This document shows positions 1 through 13,903 of a DNA stretch of 64,000 nucleotides, one piece after another. Below the pieces are notes generated by a model. It was not told where the DNA came from. It ran no database searches and saw nothing but the letters and a program-made list of their open reading frames with translations. Location: assembly GCA_035235625.1 (NCBI GenBank), contig CP141140.1:63604581-63668580 (forward strand), in the 5' to 3' direction. The position numbers and the translations under genes were made by a program. Source of the stretch: Saururus chinensis. Its lineage: Eukaryota; Streptophyta; Magnoliopsida; Piperales; Saururaceae. Each line of letters starts with the position of its first letter. Positions within the stretch are counted from its first letter, which is position 1.

Positions 1-6
1 CTCATT

Positions 7-1746
7 CTACATTAGTACACATCCAAGTCCTGTACCAGAAGCATCACTATACACTACATATCCTCCACTATTGGATGGTAAGGATAAGACTGGAGCGGTA
101 GTTAACTTCCTTTTTAATTCTTGAAAGCCTTTTTCGCATTCCTCATTCCATATAAACTTCACCCCTTTTCTAGTTAACTTGGTTAAGGGCAAAGTTATGC
201 TTGAGAATCCCTGAATGAATCTTCGATAATAGCCGGCGAGACCTAGGAAACTTCTTATCTCTGAAACTGTCTTAGGTCTCTCCCACTTCATCACAGCCTC
301 AATCTTGGTTGGATCCACTGATACTCCATCCTTAGAAATAATATGACCCAGGAAAACAATCCGTTCTAACCAGAACTCATATTTACTCAATTTAGCATAG
401 AGTTGATGATCCCTTAGGGCTTGTAGTACAATCTGCAAATGTTCTCTATGCTCTTTTGGACTAGAAGAATAAATCAAAATATCATCAACAAAAATGTTTA
501 CAAATTTGTCCAGATGTGCATGAAAGACACGATTCATAAGATCCATGAAAACTGCAGGAGCATTCGTTAATCCAAATGGCATCACTAAAAATTCGTAGTG
601 GCCATAACGGGTACGAAAAGCTATTTTTGAAATGTCCTCGTCCCGTATTCTTAACTGATGATACCCCGATCTCAAATCTATTTTTGAGAATACTCTAGCT
701 TCTTGCAGCTGGTCAAACAAGTCATCAATTCGGGGTAAGGGATACTTATTCTTTACAGTTACTGAATTGAGCATCCTATAATCTATGCATAGTCTTAAAG
801 ACCCGTCTTTCTTTCTTACAAATAAGACTGGAGCTCCCCACGGTGAGACACTGGGTCTAATGAATCCTTTATCGAGTAACTCCTGTAATTGACTTTTTAT
901 TTCCTTTAGTTCTGCAAGAGCCATCCGATATGGTGCCTTAGAGATGGAACTTATCCCTGGTATTAAGTCTATGTTAAAATCTATCTCTCTTCTCGGTGGC
1001 ACCCCTGGGAGATCATCAAGAAACACATCTGGAAAGTCTTTTATCACATCAATACTTTCTAAACGAGGAGTCAAAGGCTCTTCGGAAATCACGGTGGCAA
1101 GATACGCGTGACATCCTTTAGATATTAGATGTTGAGCCTTAATAACAGAAATGATAGATACCCCTGTATGTTCCTTATTTCCATAAAAGGTACAAATTCT
1201 TTCTCCATTCTTAAAGAACATAACCCTTTTTCTCTTACAATCTATCATCGCTTCATTCTCTGCTAACCAGTCCATTCCTAAGATGACATCAAAATCAGTC
1301 ATACCTAAAAGTATAAGGTTGACCTCTCTTTTTTGGTTTCCTAAGGACACCGACACATCTTGCAGAAACTCCTGAGCTAGGATAGTCTTTCCCATAGGAG
1401 TTGACACTTCTAATATATATCCTAGTTCCATAATCGAACGACCAGTACTTAAGGCGAAATCACAGGATATAAAAGAATGTGTTGATCCTGGATCTATTAA
1501 AACTTTAGCAATCTTGTCTAAGATTAGAAGTGTACCTTGAATAACGTCTGCTGAAGTTTGAGCTTCTTCAGCGGTAATAGCATAGATCTGGCCCTGAGCC
1601 TTAGGCTTCGACTCCATTTTGATTTCCTCCAGCTTTTGCTTCTTTGGACATTCTTTAATCTTATGTCCCAGCTCGCCACAAGAGAAACATCGTACCTCAG
1701 ACCCTTGGCTCTTCATCCTAAGACAATTATTAATTCGATGTCCCAA
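7..1746 (-). mobile_element. pol region of the gypsy element: zinc knuckle, protease, reverse transcriptase, RNase H start
   Basis: A 579-residue frame. Visible in order: a CCHC knuckle ([14 protein letters not shown], about residues 20-33), a retropepsin-like aspartic protease with D-P-G-S-T-H-S-F near residue 85, then a reverse transcriptase with the [16 protein letters not shown] block and the FVDD active-site motif ([10 protein letters not shown]), and the first strand of RNase H ([13 protein letters not shown]) at its end. This domain order and the FVDD/LCIDYR signatures are typical of plant chromovirus/Tekay-Del-like gypsy elements; the exact clade is an inference. Part of the fossil element at 1-5537. 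Confidence 0.92.
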
Positions 1747-1888
1747 CTCACCGCAACCAAAGCACCGTCCTTCATTATAAAAATAGCCTCCTGCAGGATG
1801 AAACTGATCGCACTTAGAACACCTTTCAAATTTCCTCCCCCTCTAAACTTGTGCTTGTGCACCAAAAGGCTTTTGAAAAGTGCGGTTG

Positions 1889-2746
1889 TTACTCTGGACT
1901 TTTCCTCTTTCTTTCATCAGTTTTAGAACTACTGTTCTGACCATGGTCCTTCCGTCCTGCCAAGAATTCTTGATATTCTGTTTCTAATAAAGAGGCTAGC
2001 TCCACTGCCTTGGCGAAAGTAGTAGGTTGGAAACCCACTATTCTACCACGAAGTCCATTGTTCAGCCCTCTTACGAACTTCCTGGCTTTTTGTAATTCTG
2101 TAGGGCAGATATCGGGAGCAAAATGCTGTAGTTGTACGAATTTATTTTCATACTGAACGACCATCATATTTCCCTGCTGCAAGTCTAAAAATTCCTTCTC
2201 TTTCTTTTCTTGAATATGGAGAGGGAAATATTTGTCAAAAAGAACCTCTCTAAACTCATCCCACTTGATGTTGTCCTTGTCAGAGAAAAAGTTTCACTCT
2301 GCAGATGGCCACCAAAAAGCCGCTTCTCCTGTCATTGAGAAAGTGGCCACGTCCACCTCTCTAGATTCTGGAACTTTCATGGCCTTGAAAATCCTTTCCA
2401 CCTCAAATACCCATTTCTCGGCCGCCTCTGGACCGTCCTCTCCGGTAAATGTAGGAGCAATTTTCTTGAACCGTTCAAGCAGATTATCTTTCTCATGCTT
2501 GCTACTTTCAGCCGAATCAACTGTGTTACTTAGAGGATTCGGGCTAGGCTGAAATCCTTGATTCTGCAGGTGCTGTGTCATTCTCTGCATCATTAAATCG
2601 AAGAAATTTTCCATCTGATTCTCTGGTGCTACAACACCAAGAGGTACTGCTTCAGCTTGGGTAGAATCATCAAACAACTGCACTTCTTTACCACTATTAG
2701 AAGTCATCTCGAGGGAGCCAATAGATTGTAACGACCTTGATTTCAT
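1889..2746 (-). mobile_element. gag region of the gypsy element
   Basis: Two stretches (about 2294-2746 and 1889-2182) resemble plant gypsy gag: an N-terminal segment ending in ERIFKAMKVPESREV...GEAAFWWPSAE and a following segment with YENKFVQLQHFAPDICPTE and RKFVRGLNNGLRGRI, both characteristic of the retrotransposon gag domain. It lies directly upstream of the zinc knuckle of pol on the minus strand. Described only as a fossil part. Confidence 0.85.
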
Positions 2747-2948
2747 ACAAGTTATTTAAAACACACCAAGTTTATTTATGAACATAGTCACAAACACTCA
2801 TATGTTTACATTTTACAAAACAAAAGTGTGTTAGGACACACTTTGATCAAACATTTTCAAAACAACTCAAACTACTTTATTTTACAAACAAGCCAAACCA
2901 CACCTTTAAAAGCCAACACACACACTTTCAGAGATTTTTAGAAACCGG

Positions 2949-3668
2949 TCAAGGGAAGATCCTCCTTGTCGGGCACTCAAAGAAGAAGTGCCCTCGAATT
3001 CCGTAGAAGATACATATTTCAGGAAGATGCTCAGTGTACCATGACAGCCCTTTGCCCCCGCGCTGATCCAGAGCTTCCATCCTCTCTTCTTCCTCATTCT
3101 CTTCAGGAAGGGGTAATTTGTTTAAGTTAAAATTTCTCACAACCACCTCCTCCTGGAAGTTCTGATTCCCCTCCTCCTCATAAGGTTCTTCCTCAAAAGG
3201 TTCTTCCTCCAAGGGTTCTTCTTCTTCTGGGTCCTCCTCGGCTGAGTCTCCTTGATAGGGGTCCTCCTCATCATTCTCCGTCATGATTGGGGATTCCGGA
3301 ATATTTATCACCTCCTGCACGTCATCACTGTGTGAGGGGGAAGAAGGTTCTTCTTCGAAAGGTTCTTCCTCAAAGGGTTCTTCTTCTTCTTCTGGGTCCT
3401 CTTCGTCATTCTCTGTCATGATTGGGGATTCCGGAATAGTTATCACCTCCTGCACGTCATCACTGTGTGAGGGGGAAGAAGGTGTGGTCATGGGTTGAGA
3501 ATCGCCCAAGGTTCCTCCAGTGATTGATTCCTTCAACGTCCCTCCTTTATTCCCCTCTCTTCTGGTCGGCAAGGGCAATTTTCTTGCTGTGGAATGGTAC
3601 AGTGAGCCTGAAATATGTTTCATCTTTGATTTCCCCATCACTACTAATGATTGAAAACAAATCATCAA
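2949..3668 (-). mobile_element. acidic extra frame between primer binding site and gag
   Basis: A 239-residue frame in the leader of the gypsy element, rich in Glu/Asp/Pro/Ser. It contains an internal direct duplication: the block with SPSHSDDVQEV and IPESPIMTENDEEDP appears twice, with E-E-E-P-F repeats between. No homology recognised. The C-terminus (CIFYGIRGHFFFEC) vaguely resembles a zinc knuckle. Some plant gypsy elements carry additional frames before gag; whether this one was ever expressed is unknown. Confidence 0.45.
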
Positions 3669-3751
3669 AACCTTAGTCAGATATCGGAAATGAATTTAGT
3701 AAATATGTATATGACTGATTAAAACTGCTTCTCCACAACTCTAAGTCCTTG

Positions 3752-3765
3752 GGCTCCGATACCAA
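3752..3765 (-). promoter_or_regulatory. tRNA primer binding site of the gypsy element
   Basis: On the minus strand the sequence TTGGTATCGGAGCC follows the LTR end (GGTCGTCA) by two to three bases. It resembles the complement of the 3' end of initiator Met-tRNA (TGGTATCAGAGC), the usual minus-strand primer of plant gypsy elements. It fixes the LTR/leader boundary. Confidence 0.8.
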
Positions 3766-3768
3766 CTA

Positions 3769-5537
<1,769 letters not shown>

Positions 5538-5952
5538 CGCGGCTAGAGCCAGGGCTACCATGTGGCTCATGTCCGACCACTGTTCTGGAGACCAGAAAAA
5601 TGAAAGAGCTATTCACGTAATTATGTCAACAGTATTTGCAGAAATATTCGCAAAAATCAGTATAATTTTCATACAAATTAGTTAACAAAATCTATAATAA
5701 TCGCACATCCAATTCTGGTAAAAGGGCCCTGCCAATATGTTCAAATTTGAACAATTGTATGTCCCTCATCCGAACTCCGATTCGCGCATTCTTAGTGGTG
5801 TTTCAAAGCTCTTTCTATCTACTTTCCATATATAGTTTTCATCCACTAATTCTAAGCATTAAATAAATTATTTAAACAAGAAGGTCAAGGGGTCTAGCAC
5901 CCTAATTTCCCGTGGTCAACTTCGGGAATTTAGAAAATTCCCGGACGTTACA
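5538..5952 (-). repeat. piece of a second gypsy-type LTR
   Basis: The minus strand starts TGTAACGTCCGGG at 5952, a typical plant gypsy LTR start, and continues to the junction with the neighbouring LTR at 5537/5538. Most likely an older LTR into which the element to the left inserted; the rest would lie outside the window. Confidence 0.5.
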
Positions 5953-8561
5953 ACAATAACCTTTGTTGGAAGCATGCTTAAACATAGAAAATAATCACCC
6001 ATAGATTCAAGATAAATCATACTAACATGTCTAATCATCAACATGTACTTCCACAAAATTACTTAAACATGCTCCATAATTCCCAACATACATAGCATAC
6101 CCTTCCAGTAGTTTATTCTAACTCAAAAGACTCCACATAAACACTAGAAACAATATTTGGGAGTAAAAGAATCGAATTAAGCATAGGAAATAAAATGCCC
6201 AAAATTTGTTGTGTAGCAGATCGATCGGCCTTCTAGGCCGTTTGATCGGCTGGCCACAAAATAGGCCTGCAATTCCGTTTAGCCGATCAATCAACTTGAA
6301 AGGGCAATCGATCTCCATAATACCAGATCTGGTTCGTCTTCTTCGTTTTGAAAACCAAACCGAGACACCATTAATGGAACTTAAAACCTTCATTCAAAGC
6401 CTTAAACATCATAAAAACTCAATTAAACATTGTAGAATGCTAATTCAACCCATTTTCAATCAAAACCCTAAGAAATTAATGCAAAAGATTAACTTTTTAT
6501 TAATCTACTATTAAAGCCCTAAACATTAAACTCATTCAAGCAAAACATATAAAAATTGAGATTTCTAAACATAGTAAGGTTGAGATTAAAACCCACTACC
6601 TTTCACCTTGTTTTGAGTTGGATTAGCTCCTTAATCACCTCCGAAACCTTCCAAAAATATCATTTTTTGTTAATACCCACTTAAATCTGATTTAAACCTT
6701 AAAATCATTAGGAAAAATCCTAGATATAGAGCTTTAGAGACAAAAACAAAAATTTGAAAGCTAGGGTTTGAAGTGGAGATGCAAATCAGTGATTTAATGG
6801 TTTGAAAACGAATTAAATTAATGGAGAATGATGAGATTAGAAGAAGTTTATGAAAAACCCTAATGATTAAGAAAGAATTAAGAAAATTTTACCTCTAATC
6901 ACCTTCCTCTTTTGGCCTAATGGGGATTAGGCTCTTGATTCTCTAGCTCATCCCTTTGCTAAATGAAAAAGGGGCTGCCTTTCCTTTTATAGGAAAAAAT
7001 GAGTTAGACCTAATTAAAACTTGGGTACAAATAGAATTTTTAACTAAAAGTAGGCAATTTTGTCATTTAAACCCAAATTAAGTTCAGAAAAATTTTAAAA
7101 TTTTTCTAATGACTTGTTTTAATGTATGAAACATTTTGGATAAAAAACCCCAAATTCAACCATGGGGCCTACAAGGGTCCCGTCAACCCTAATTTTCAAA
7201 AAATCTGAGAAAATGCCAAAAATTCTTAAAAATTCACAATTGACCTAAATTCACTCAAATCTTATCAAAGTGAGGTTAGTTTTGATTAAAACCTTTGGAA
7301 AGCACCTTTAGTTTTGAAAATCATCAAAATCGATTAGAAATGGCTTAAAGCACACGATAACTATTAAATAACAAATAAAATTTAATGTAAACCAGTTCAA
7401 GGTAAGAGTTTTTACATGGTGACCTCTGGTCAGCCATTCCTCCACCAACGGCCCACTGGTAGTAGCCAAATCACCGGCGGTGCGCGATGCACCAACCCAT
7501 GGCCAGCTGGTATACCGGCCGACCATCCATCAACCGCCACTAGCTCTAAGATATCGACCAATTTTTTTTAGTTGTGCTTGATTTTTAAATGAAAAAAATT
7601 AATAAGAGCTTAAGCCCAAACTCTTAGGGTAGTTAGGATATAAATTTGATGCCCCATATTACTCAACAGTAAATATACTTTGAGTAACGTGGGTTATCGA
7701 ATTTAAATCCGATAACCTTAAAATCATGGGCTAACACATGACTGTGTAAGCACCGAGGCTCTGATAAACAAGCCTCATCGTAAATCGGTTTTAAGCTTAG
7801 TTGCCAAAGCGAGCACGGTCACCTAGGCAACTTTATGTGGTGTGATCAACCTAGGCAGGCCACACTTCTGTAGTAACCCCTTTCATGGTAATTTGTGAAC
7901 CCATTTTTGAAATGAGATGGATCATATGCTCATAAATACCCTATAAAGTCAACTAATTAATTTGAATCTAATTAATGGATGTTGTAAGTGGGCTTATATG
8001 GCCTCGCCCCGTCACGGGCAAGATACAACTATATCACATAAACACAACCCTTACAAAGAAAGAGTTGCTTATGTTCCCTGCCCACTATAAACCCAACATA
8101 AAAAATACATGTATAATGTTGATATTTAAGATCAATGGTGATTACGTTAGCATACATTATTACCAGTGTCATTGACAATAACATGCATTAGTACGTGCAC
8201 CATCGATCTCACGAATAAATAGCTCCTAAGCATTCTTTACATTGGGTTTATAGTAAGTGAGGAACATAGAAAACGCTTCCCATAATAAAACACTACCCTT
8301 CACAATTATGGCTCCTTCCAAATGACAATGCGGATAGAGCTATGCACACCATTTAGTTGAACAATAAAACAAAATTGTAATAGACTTGTCTACTTTGACC
8401 AAAGCTTGGTGACTAATATAGGAGGCTGCCATATTATCAAGTGGTAAGAGAGAAACTGGGAACCTGATCCAAGATGTTCTCATGGTCCCCCTCCACATGT
8501 CCATTGGTCATGCATTGTGATTATAGTAAGTTGTCATGGAAACGTTTTTCAATTGTAGTTG
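5953..8561. other. gene-poor AT-rich stretch, no gene seen
   Basis: No convincing coding region. The text looks like old repeat or retroelement non-coding DNA. One structure stands out: an imperfect hairpin at about 7640-7714, two arms of about 31 bases (roughly 24 matching) around a short loop. A more GC-rich patch lies at about 7430-7550. Confidence 0.5.
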
Positions 8562-8569
8562 TACTGAAC

Positions 8570-8890
8570 TAGAGGTGGAAAAGGGCTAGGACGACCCTTA
8601 CTAATATGTTGGGCTTGAGCCTAGCCCGTTCACGACCAGCCTATATGTGGCCTGACCATGCCTATAAGGCCTTATGGGCCATGCCCATAAGCTCATAAGG
8701 CCTTATAGCCCGAAACCCATATATATGCTTGGCATGGTCTTATGGGATCATATTTTGTTTTAAAATAATAATTTTTATTATTGGTAGGACTACGAGCTGG
8801 ATACCGACTCGACACATTAGGCCTGTGGGCCATGTCGGGCCTCTAATTTGGAGGTGTGGGCTAGGCCAACGTAGCCCTTTGCCACCTCTA
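8570..8890. mobile_element. hAT-like MITE with terminal inverted repeats and target duplication
   Basis: 321 bp with ends TAGAGGTGGAAAAGGGCTA and, inverted, TAGAGGTGGCAAAGGGCTA. Flanking 8-mers are tactgaac (8562-8569) and tattgacc (8891-8898), six of eight matching, as expected for an aged 8-bp hAT target duplication. The interior is GC-rich with repeated GGCC words and has no coding frame. The superfamily call rests on end sequence and duplication length. Confidence 0.7.
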
Positions 8891-9260
8891 TATTGACCTA
8901 CGGTTTGAAAATCTGATGCCCCTATTCAATTCCTATTTTCATATTCATTAGCACAACCCAGGATCGGCTTGTGACACAATACAAGGCATCGGGCAAGAGT
9001 TTAAACAATATTTTATTTTGTATATAATATGAAAATAAATAATCGAAGTGAATAATGGGTTATTAAAATTTTTATTTTTTTTATTTTATTAAGGTTTTTA
9101 CTTTGCTTTAAATTTTTTTGATATTCTTTATTAAGATTGGAATGTAATTATTTGTTATGCTCATTGTCGCCCTATATAACAATTATCTCTAATTTTGTTA
9201 AAATTGCTATTCAATCACTAAACTTTCATTTAAGATTCTTGTTATATCTTATTTATTAAT

Positions 9261-9320
9261 CCCTTTGTCCCACATTAATAGCTCCAAAAAAAAATAAAGC
9301 TATTAATGTAGGACAATGGA
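9261..9320. mobile_element. short palindromic MITE relic (Stowaway-like)
   Basis: The arm CCCTTTGTCCCACATTAATA is mirrored about 18 bases later as the inverted TATTAATGTAGGACAATGG. The CCCTYYGTCCCAC start is typical of Stowaway MITEs. Only about 60 bp, so it is a deleted copy or a terminal fragment. Confidence 0.45.
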
Positions 9321-10324
9321 ACTTCTTTAATCAAATTTAACAAGAGTTCATTTTTTAGATTGAATTAATTTATCAAGTCTTCTTTTTTACAATTTTTGTC
9401 ATATCTTTAGTAGATATATTTATTATTATAAAATTACTTACAAACAAAATTAAGACTCATAGAATGAAAAATTATACTAAAAATTAGGAATAATATAAAT
9501 TAAAACAATATAACCTGGTGGTAACTTTGAGAATAGTAAGGGCCACTGTGGTTTGTAATGGGATAAGATAAGTTGAATAAGACTTAGAAGGAAGAAAAGC
9601 ACAGTAAAATGTAAAAACCCATAAGGTAAGTGTTGGAGCTTGTAATTTTAATAAAATAAGCCTATAGGGTAAAGTGGTAATTTATGATAAGAAAAATAAA
9701 AAATTGTAGTTGATTGAAAAAAACATGAGGGAATGACCAAAGTTGACTCTTACTTTGGTCAAATAACCAAAATGTGACCAACTATCTTATATTTATCCAA
9801 ATAGACTTACTCATGTGAGAGGTTACAAATGTGTGATGAAAAATGATAGTACTACCCTCTCCATCATATGACAAGCCGGCAAGGAAAAAACTCTATAGTC
9901 GCTCACTCTAGGAAAAAAATGTCTTCTTCTCCCCTGTGACTTCCTCTCAGTCGTTTCAACTTCCCTAACAGCTTCCTCTTATGAGGTAAGTTCTTCTTCC
10001 TGGTGGTTTCGTCTACCTAGTTGCTTCCTCTTCCCTACTTCCTTTCTCGGTACTTCACATCTTCCTGCTTCGAATACATAGTAGTTTATTTTTCTTCCTC
10101 CCAGTAGATTGATTGAGGTTATTTTGGATGATGAAAAAGGTGTTATTGGATGAAAACTGTTATTTTTGAAAGGTTATTTCTTGGATATTACATAGTTTTT
10201 GCTAGTTTGATTTTCTTGGTAGCTGGAAAACAGAAAAAACTAGAACACTATAAAATTAGAACACTGGCTCACAGGAAAACTGGAAAAGTAGAAAATTGGA
10301 TTGCTAATCTGATATGAGAAGAGC

Positions 10325-10591
10325 ATGGAAAGGGGCATACAAGTTTTCTTGTGTATTTGGGACGTCCATTGGGATGCAAGTGATAGAAAATATAATTACG
10401 ACAATGTAGAAACAAAACTAATTGAAGTTCCATGCAAAGTCACTTATGATGCTCCCTTCGATATGTTGCATGAAGTTTGTAAATGGTCAAAGAAAGAGTA
10501 CTTATTAAAGTTAAGTTTTACATATCCTATTGTAGTTCCTATTGACTTTCTACCTTCTGAAATAAATGATACTCGAACTCTCTATTGCTTT
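10325..10591 (+). pseudogene. MULE transposase N-terminal fragment
   Basis: A short frame whose middle (VTYDAPFDMLHEVCKW, then KLSFTYPIVVPIDFLP and a short acidic end) resembles the N-terminal segment of plant mudrA-type transposases, where a sequence of the form MLHEKTGIDKEKFRLKLIFTYP precedes a variable acidic linker. Nothing resembling the transposase core follows. The similarity ends where LTR-like sequence starts with TGTCATGCCC at 10592, suggesting an LTR element landed in or beside it. Identification is by eye on a weakly conserved region. Confidence 0.45.
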
Positions 10592-11130
10592 TGTCATGCC
10601 CTGGCACAAGTCACCCCCAAGCCGAACCTGGTCCAAGGAGGAAGCGGCATGCAGCGCGACAAGGTGGAGTTGGATTACGGAAGACTTAACCCATCCTTAG
10701 GTAGAACATGCTACATAGTTGGACATGTATACTTTGTACAAAAGCAAAAATGAGCAAAGAAAAGATTATTAATAAAAGCATTAGTCCACTCATACCCACA
10801 TATTTGTCATAAACAAGCCCACACATGGCTAAAATAAGTCTAAGTCAACAATGGCTAACAAGAGTCTAAGCCAACAATGGCTAAATAGAAGTGTGAAGTA
10901 GAGTCAAGTGCATATATATCTCAACATGAAATAAACAAAGCTAACATAGAAACCCAACATCTCTATGAATCTCCTCTCAATGATCGGCGTCATCCACATA
11001 CTCAACATAGAGCCCATCCAAACAACCTGCATGACACGACATGTGACCCCAAAATAAAACACAAAATAAAGAGGGGTGAGCCAAAGCTCAACAAGGGTTT
11101 TTAATACGAAAAGTAAATTCATAATGACAA
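10592..11130 (-). repeat. LTR-like piece, minus orientation
   Basis: The minus strand ends ...GGGCATGACA at 10592, a common plant gypsy LTR end, and the stretch near 11060-11100 (GGGGTGAGC...GCTCAACAAGG) parallels a segment of the LTR at 3769-5537. The other end was not found. Confidence 0.35.
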
Positions 11131-11326
11131 CATAGGCATACTCAACATATCATTCATCACATAATCAATCACTATACCCAATTATCATGGAATATTCACA
11201 TAAACTTGTACCACTTGTGCATCTTGTCATAAATTACATTCCTTAAGCATCTAATCATGCCACCTACATGTCATGCTATTTATAACATATCTTATCAACA
11301 CATAGTCATGTCACTTGTATATCATG

Positions 11327-11328
<2 letters not shown>

Positions 11329-11390
<62 letters not shown>
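11329..11390. repeat. (AT)n microsatellite
   Basis: About 30 AT units, flanked by near repeats of CATATCATGCTATATATA. Confidence 0.95.
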
Positions 11391-11516
11391 TATTTCATCA
11401 ACACATACTCATCTCACCAACATATCATGCTATATATAGCATATACCTGAAATATAAGTCTTTATCAATTAAGTACTAGAATGATTTAACTGATAAAATA
11501 AATAAGTAAAACTTAC

Positions 11517-12085
11517 CATCACCCGATGAATGAAACCATACATGTTGTAGGTCACATTGCCCATAGACCTTGTAGCTTTCTCTAAACCCTATAGTGTGCC
11601 CCAATAGTAGAGGTTTCCCTATGGATACTCATCAAAGGCATCAAGGTCATCTACTAGCTGTAGATATCTCCTATCCACCTTGTTATTCCATCCACTCCCC
11701 ACCAAAAACTTTCTAAAATAAGAACAACTGTCAACTTGGTGGCATCCTTGTCATTTTGACATATTTTAATCTTTTGAAGGAGTTCCTCCTTCCTTATTAA
11801 TAACTTGGACCTCTCAAATATTCACAGTAGGAAGTTGCATTTCTTTAGGAATTTGGAACCTACTGGGAGAGGGAGGGGGTAGAGTCAGCAAATCGAAGGC
11901 ATGTGACCATGCAAAATTCCTTCAAGGACAACTTGATATTGAGCCTCTCACTGACTTCGAATAGGAAGTCCCCCTTATGCCTCCTTAATAAATGGTGGAA
12001 AGCCTAGGCAAGGAATATATTTTAAGTCATCTGGCATGGAGATACTTCCCAAAACATGTTATCTCAAATATCCTTTTCTGCCCTT
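11517..12085 (-). pseudogene. DUF1985-domain relic (transposon-associated gene)
   Basis: On the minus strand a segment reads HHLLRRHKGDFLFEVSER then LSLKEFCMVTCLRF, matching the plant DUF1985 pattern (ELWFEVNG..IRFSLREFALVTGL), followed by DAFDEYPWGNLYYWGTL and GNVTYNMYGF, which fit the usual FPWG...YNLYGF part. It ends at a good splice donor (GATG|GTAAGT) at 11516. Several in-frame stops make it a pseudogene. DUF1985 proteins in plants are mostly carried by Ulp1-bearing MULEs, so this was probably transposon cargo. The upstream side is cut by the LTR at 12086. A possible first exon (MSKVAEKTQMKGKQ) lies at about 14140-14213. Confidence 0.55.
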
Positions 12086-13903
12086 TGTAACACCCGGCCC
12101 GAGCTCTAACCTGATCCAAGGGTTCTAGAAACCCAAATTTCAAGTTTAAAAATAAACCAATTAGGAAAGGCAAAGTCTGAGTGTGAGAGTCATAATGTTC
12201 CTCTATGCACTACAGAAGCGTTCTAGCTAGCGTAGGCCAGAATACAACCATATTTTATTCTAATTTAGATTGAGCCAATGTTGTCATGCTGTTGGTTGCC
12301 TATGCACGTATTGGATATTATCTATGATGTTATTCCAATAAGAACAGATTTGAACGCAGTTCTACCTAACGGCTATTACATGCATCAGGCAGTCCAAAAA
12401 TACATACGTCAAAATACGTATATTTGAATATTTAATCAGTCATACAAAAATCTCATAAATTATCAGAGATAAACACAAGCTACTAAATCAGCAGAATCAC
12501 ACATCTTGCTCTATTACAAAGCAAAGCATAACACATCAGAGCAGATTATACAAGATCACATCATATCATATCATATCTCATCCGACCATATCAAATCATA
12601 TCAGATCAGATCGAAGTAATATCAAAGCTTATCAAAGCACATTAGATCATGGTAGATCATTCATAGCCAAACATATAAGAGCAAAGCATATCATACATTA
12701 CATCAGAAGGTCAAAAACACTTAATCCCCTGAGATTCCCGGAAGTAGCAGCATTTGGTGTTGATCCTTCCTTCAGGGCGCCCTCCCCTTCAGGTCATGAG
12801 ATGGTAAGTGGAGCCTCCTCTTGCTCCGGAATGTTTCTTTCATGGTGCCCAAGGGCAACAAAATGACACTTCCTTTTCCTAAGGTTTTTCTCTCATAGAG
12901 TTCAACAGACAAAACTTCTACTTACCCAAAGACACTTCACACTTCCCGCACCCATAGGTGGCAGATAAAACCTCCCCTTATCCAGAGATATTTCACACTT
13001 CCCACACTCATAGGCGGTGAATAGAACCTCCCCTTACCCTGAGACACTTCATGTGCCCATAGGCAGCAAACAAACCCTCCCCTTACCCGTAGACATTTCT
13101 TTCTCATTGTGGCCCATCAGCGAAGGATGAGGCCTCCCCTCACCCTAGCCACTTCTCCCTTTGACAGCCCGACAAAGAGGGATGAAGCCTCCTCTCACTC
13201 GAGGCTGCTAATCTCTCTCTTTGGGCCCAAGGGCATCAAACATAGCCTCCTCATGCCCTGGGCCATTTCCCCACTTTAGAGTTACCAACTCGATGAATGG
13301 ATGCTTCCATTATATAAAACACCATTGAATTAGCTAAGAACGCATCTTGAATGGGTGAAAATGGACACAGTATGGGCCAGAAAACTCCTCCATAAGAAGT
13401 CTACATAGGTTTCCTATATATAGGGGAAGACCTATGAGCCGATGAAGAGCACGTGCTCGTGCCACACAACGTTCTTGGCCACGTGCTGCTCATGGTCACG
13501 TCACACAGCTATGATTCACGACCCCAACTCATTGTGCAGGAGCCAGCCCTCATTACGCGGGCCTCATTGAGGGATCGCACGGCTGACACACGGCCCGCCG
13601 CATATCACGTCAGACGGCCCGTGATGACGCAGGCCCTGGCACAATGCACTGCAGCTCCGCGGCACAGCTAGCATCAGCTAATTCATCTTTTTCTCTATAT
13701 TTTAATTTGTTTCTCATATTATTTTATTCAAATAATACACCAACTTCAACACACGATATCTTCTTACCATGAACTCGGAATTGCGCGTTCTTAAAACCGA
13801 TGGACTTGTATTGACGAGCCCTTCAAAATTAGACTATGGGTAGGTTATTCTACACTTTTCAAGCGGGTCCTGCCCATGTGGCATGCTTCTTGAGGTCGTA
13901 ACA
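12086..13903 (-). repeat. probable solo gypsy LTR
   Basis: 1.8 kb with minus-strand ends TGTTACGACCTC (13903) and GGGTGTTACA (12086). Its right part (about 13750-13900) is clearly similar to 5220-5370 of the gypsy LTR in this window. No internal element sequence adjoins it, so it is likely a solo LTR inside the DUF1985 relic. I could not find a matching 5-bp target duplication. It contains a minisatellite at about 12890-13270. Confidence 0.5.
12890..13270. repeat. degenerate minisatellite within the LTR
   Basis: Roughly six imperfect units of about 50-60 bp, each with a CACTTC...CCCATAGG segment, a GCAGAYAAAACCTCCCCTTA-like segment and an ACCC-AGACA spacer. Units drift toward the right end. 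Confidence 0.6.

Noticed and set aside
7640-7714. Imperfect 31-base-arm hairpin as a miRNA precursor
   Set aside because: Too many mismatches to call, with no target or conservation evidence; kept only as a note in the gene-poor stretch.
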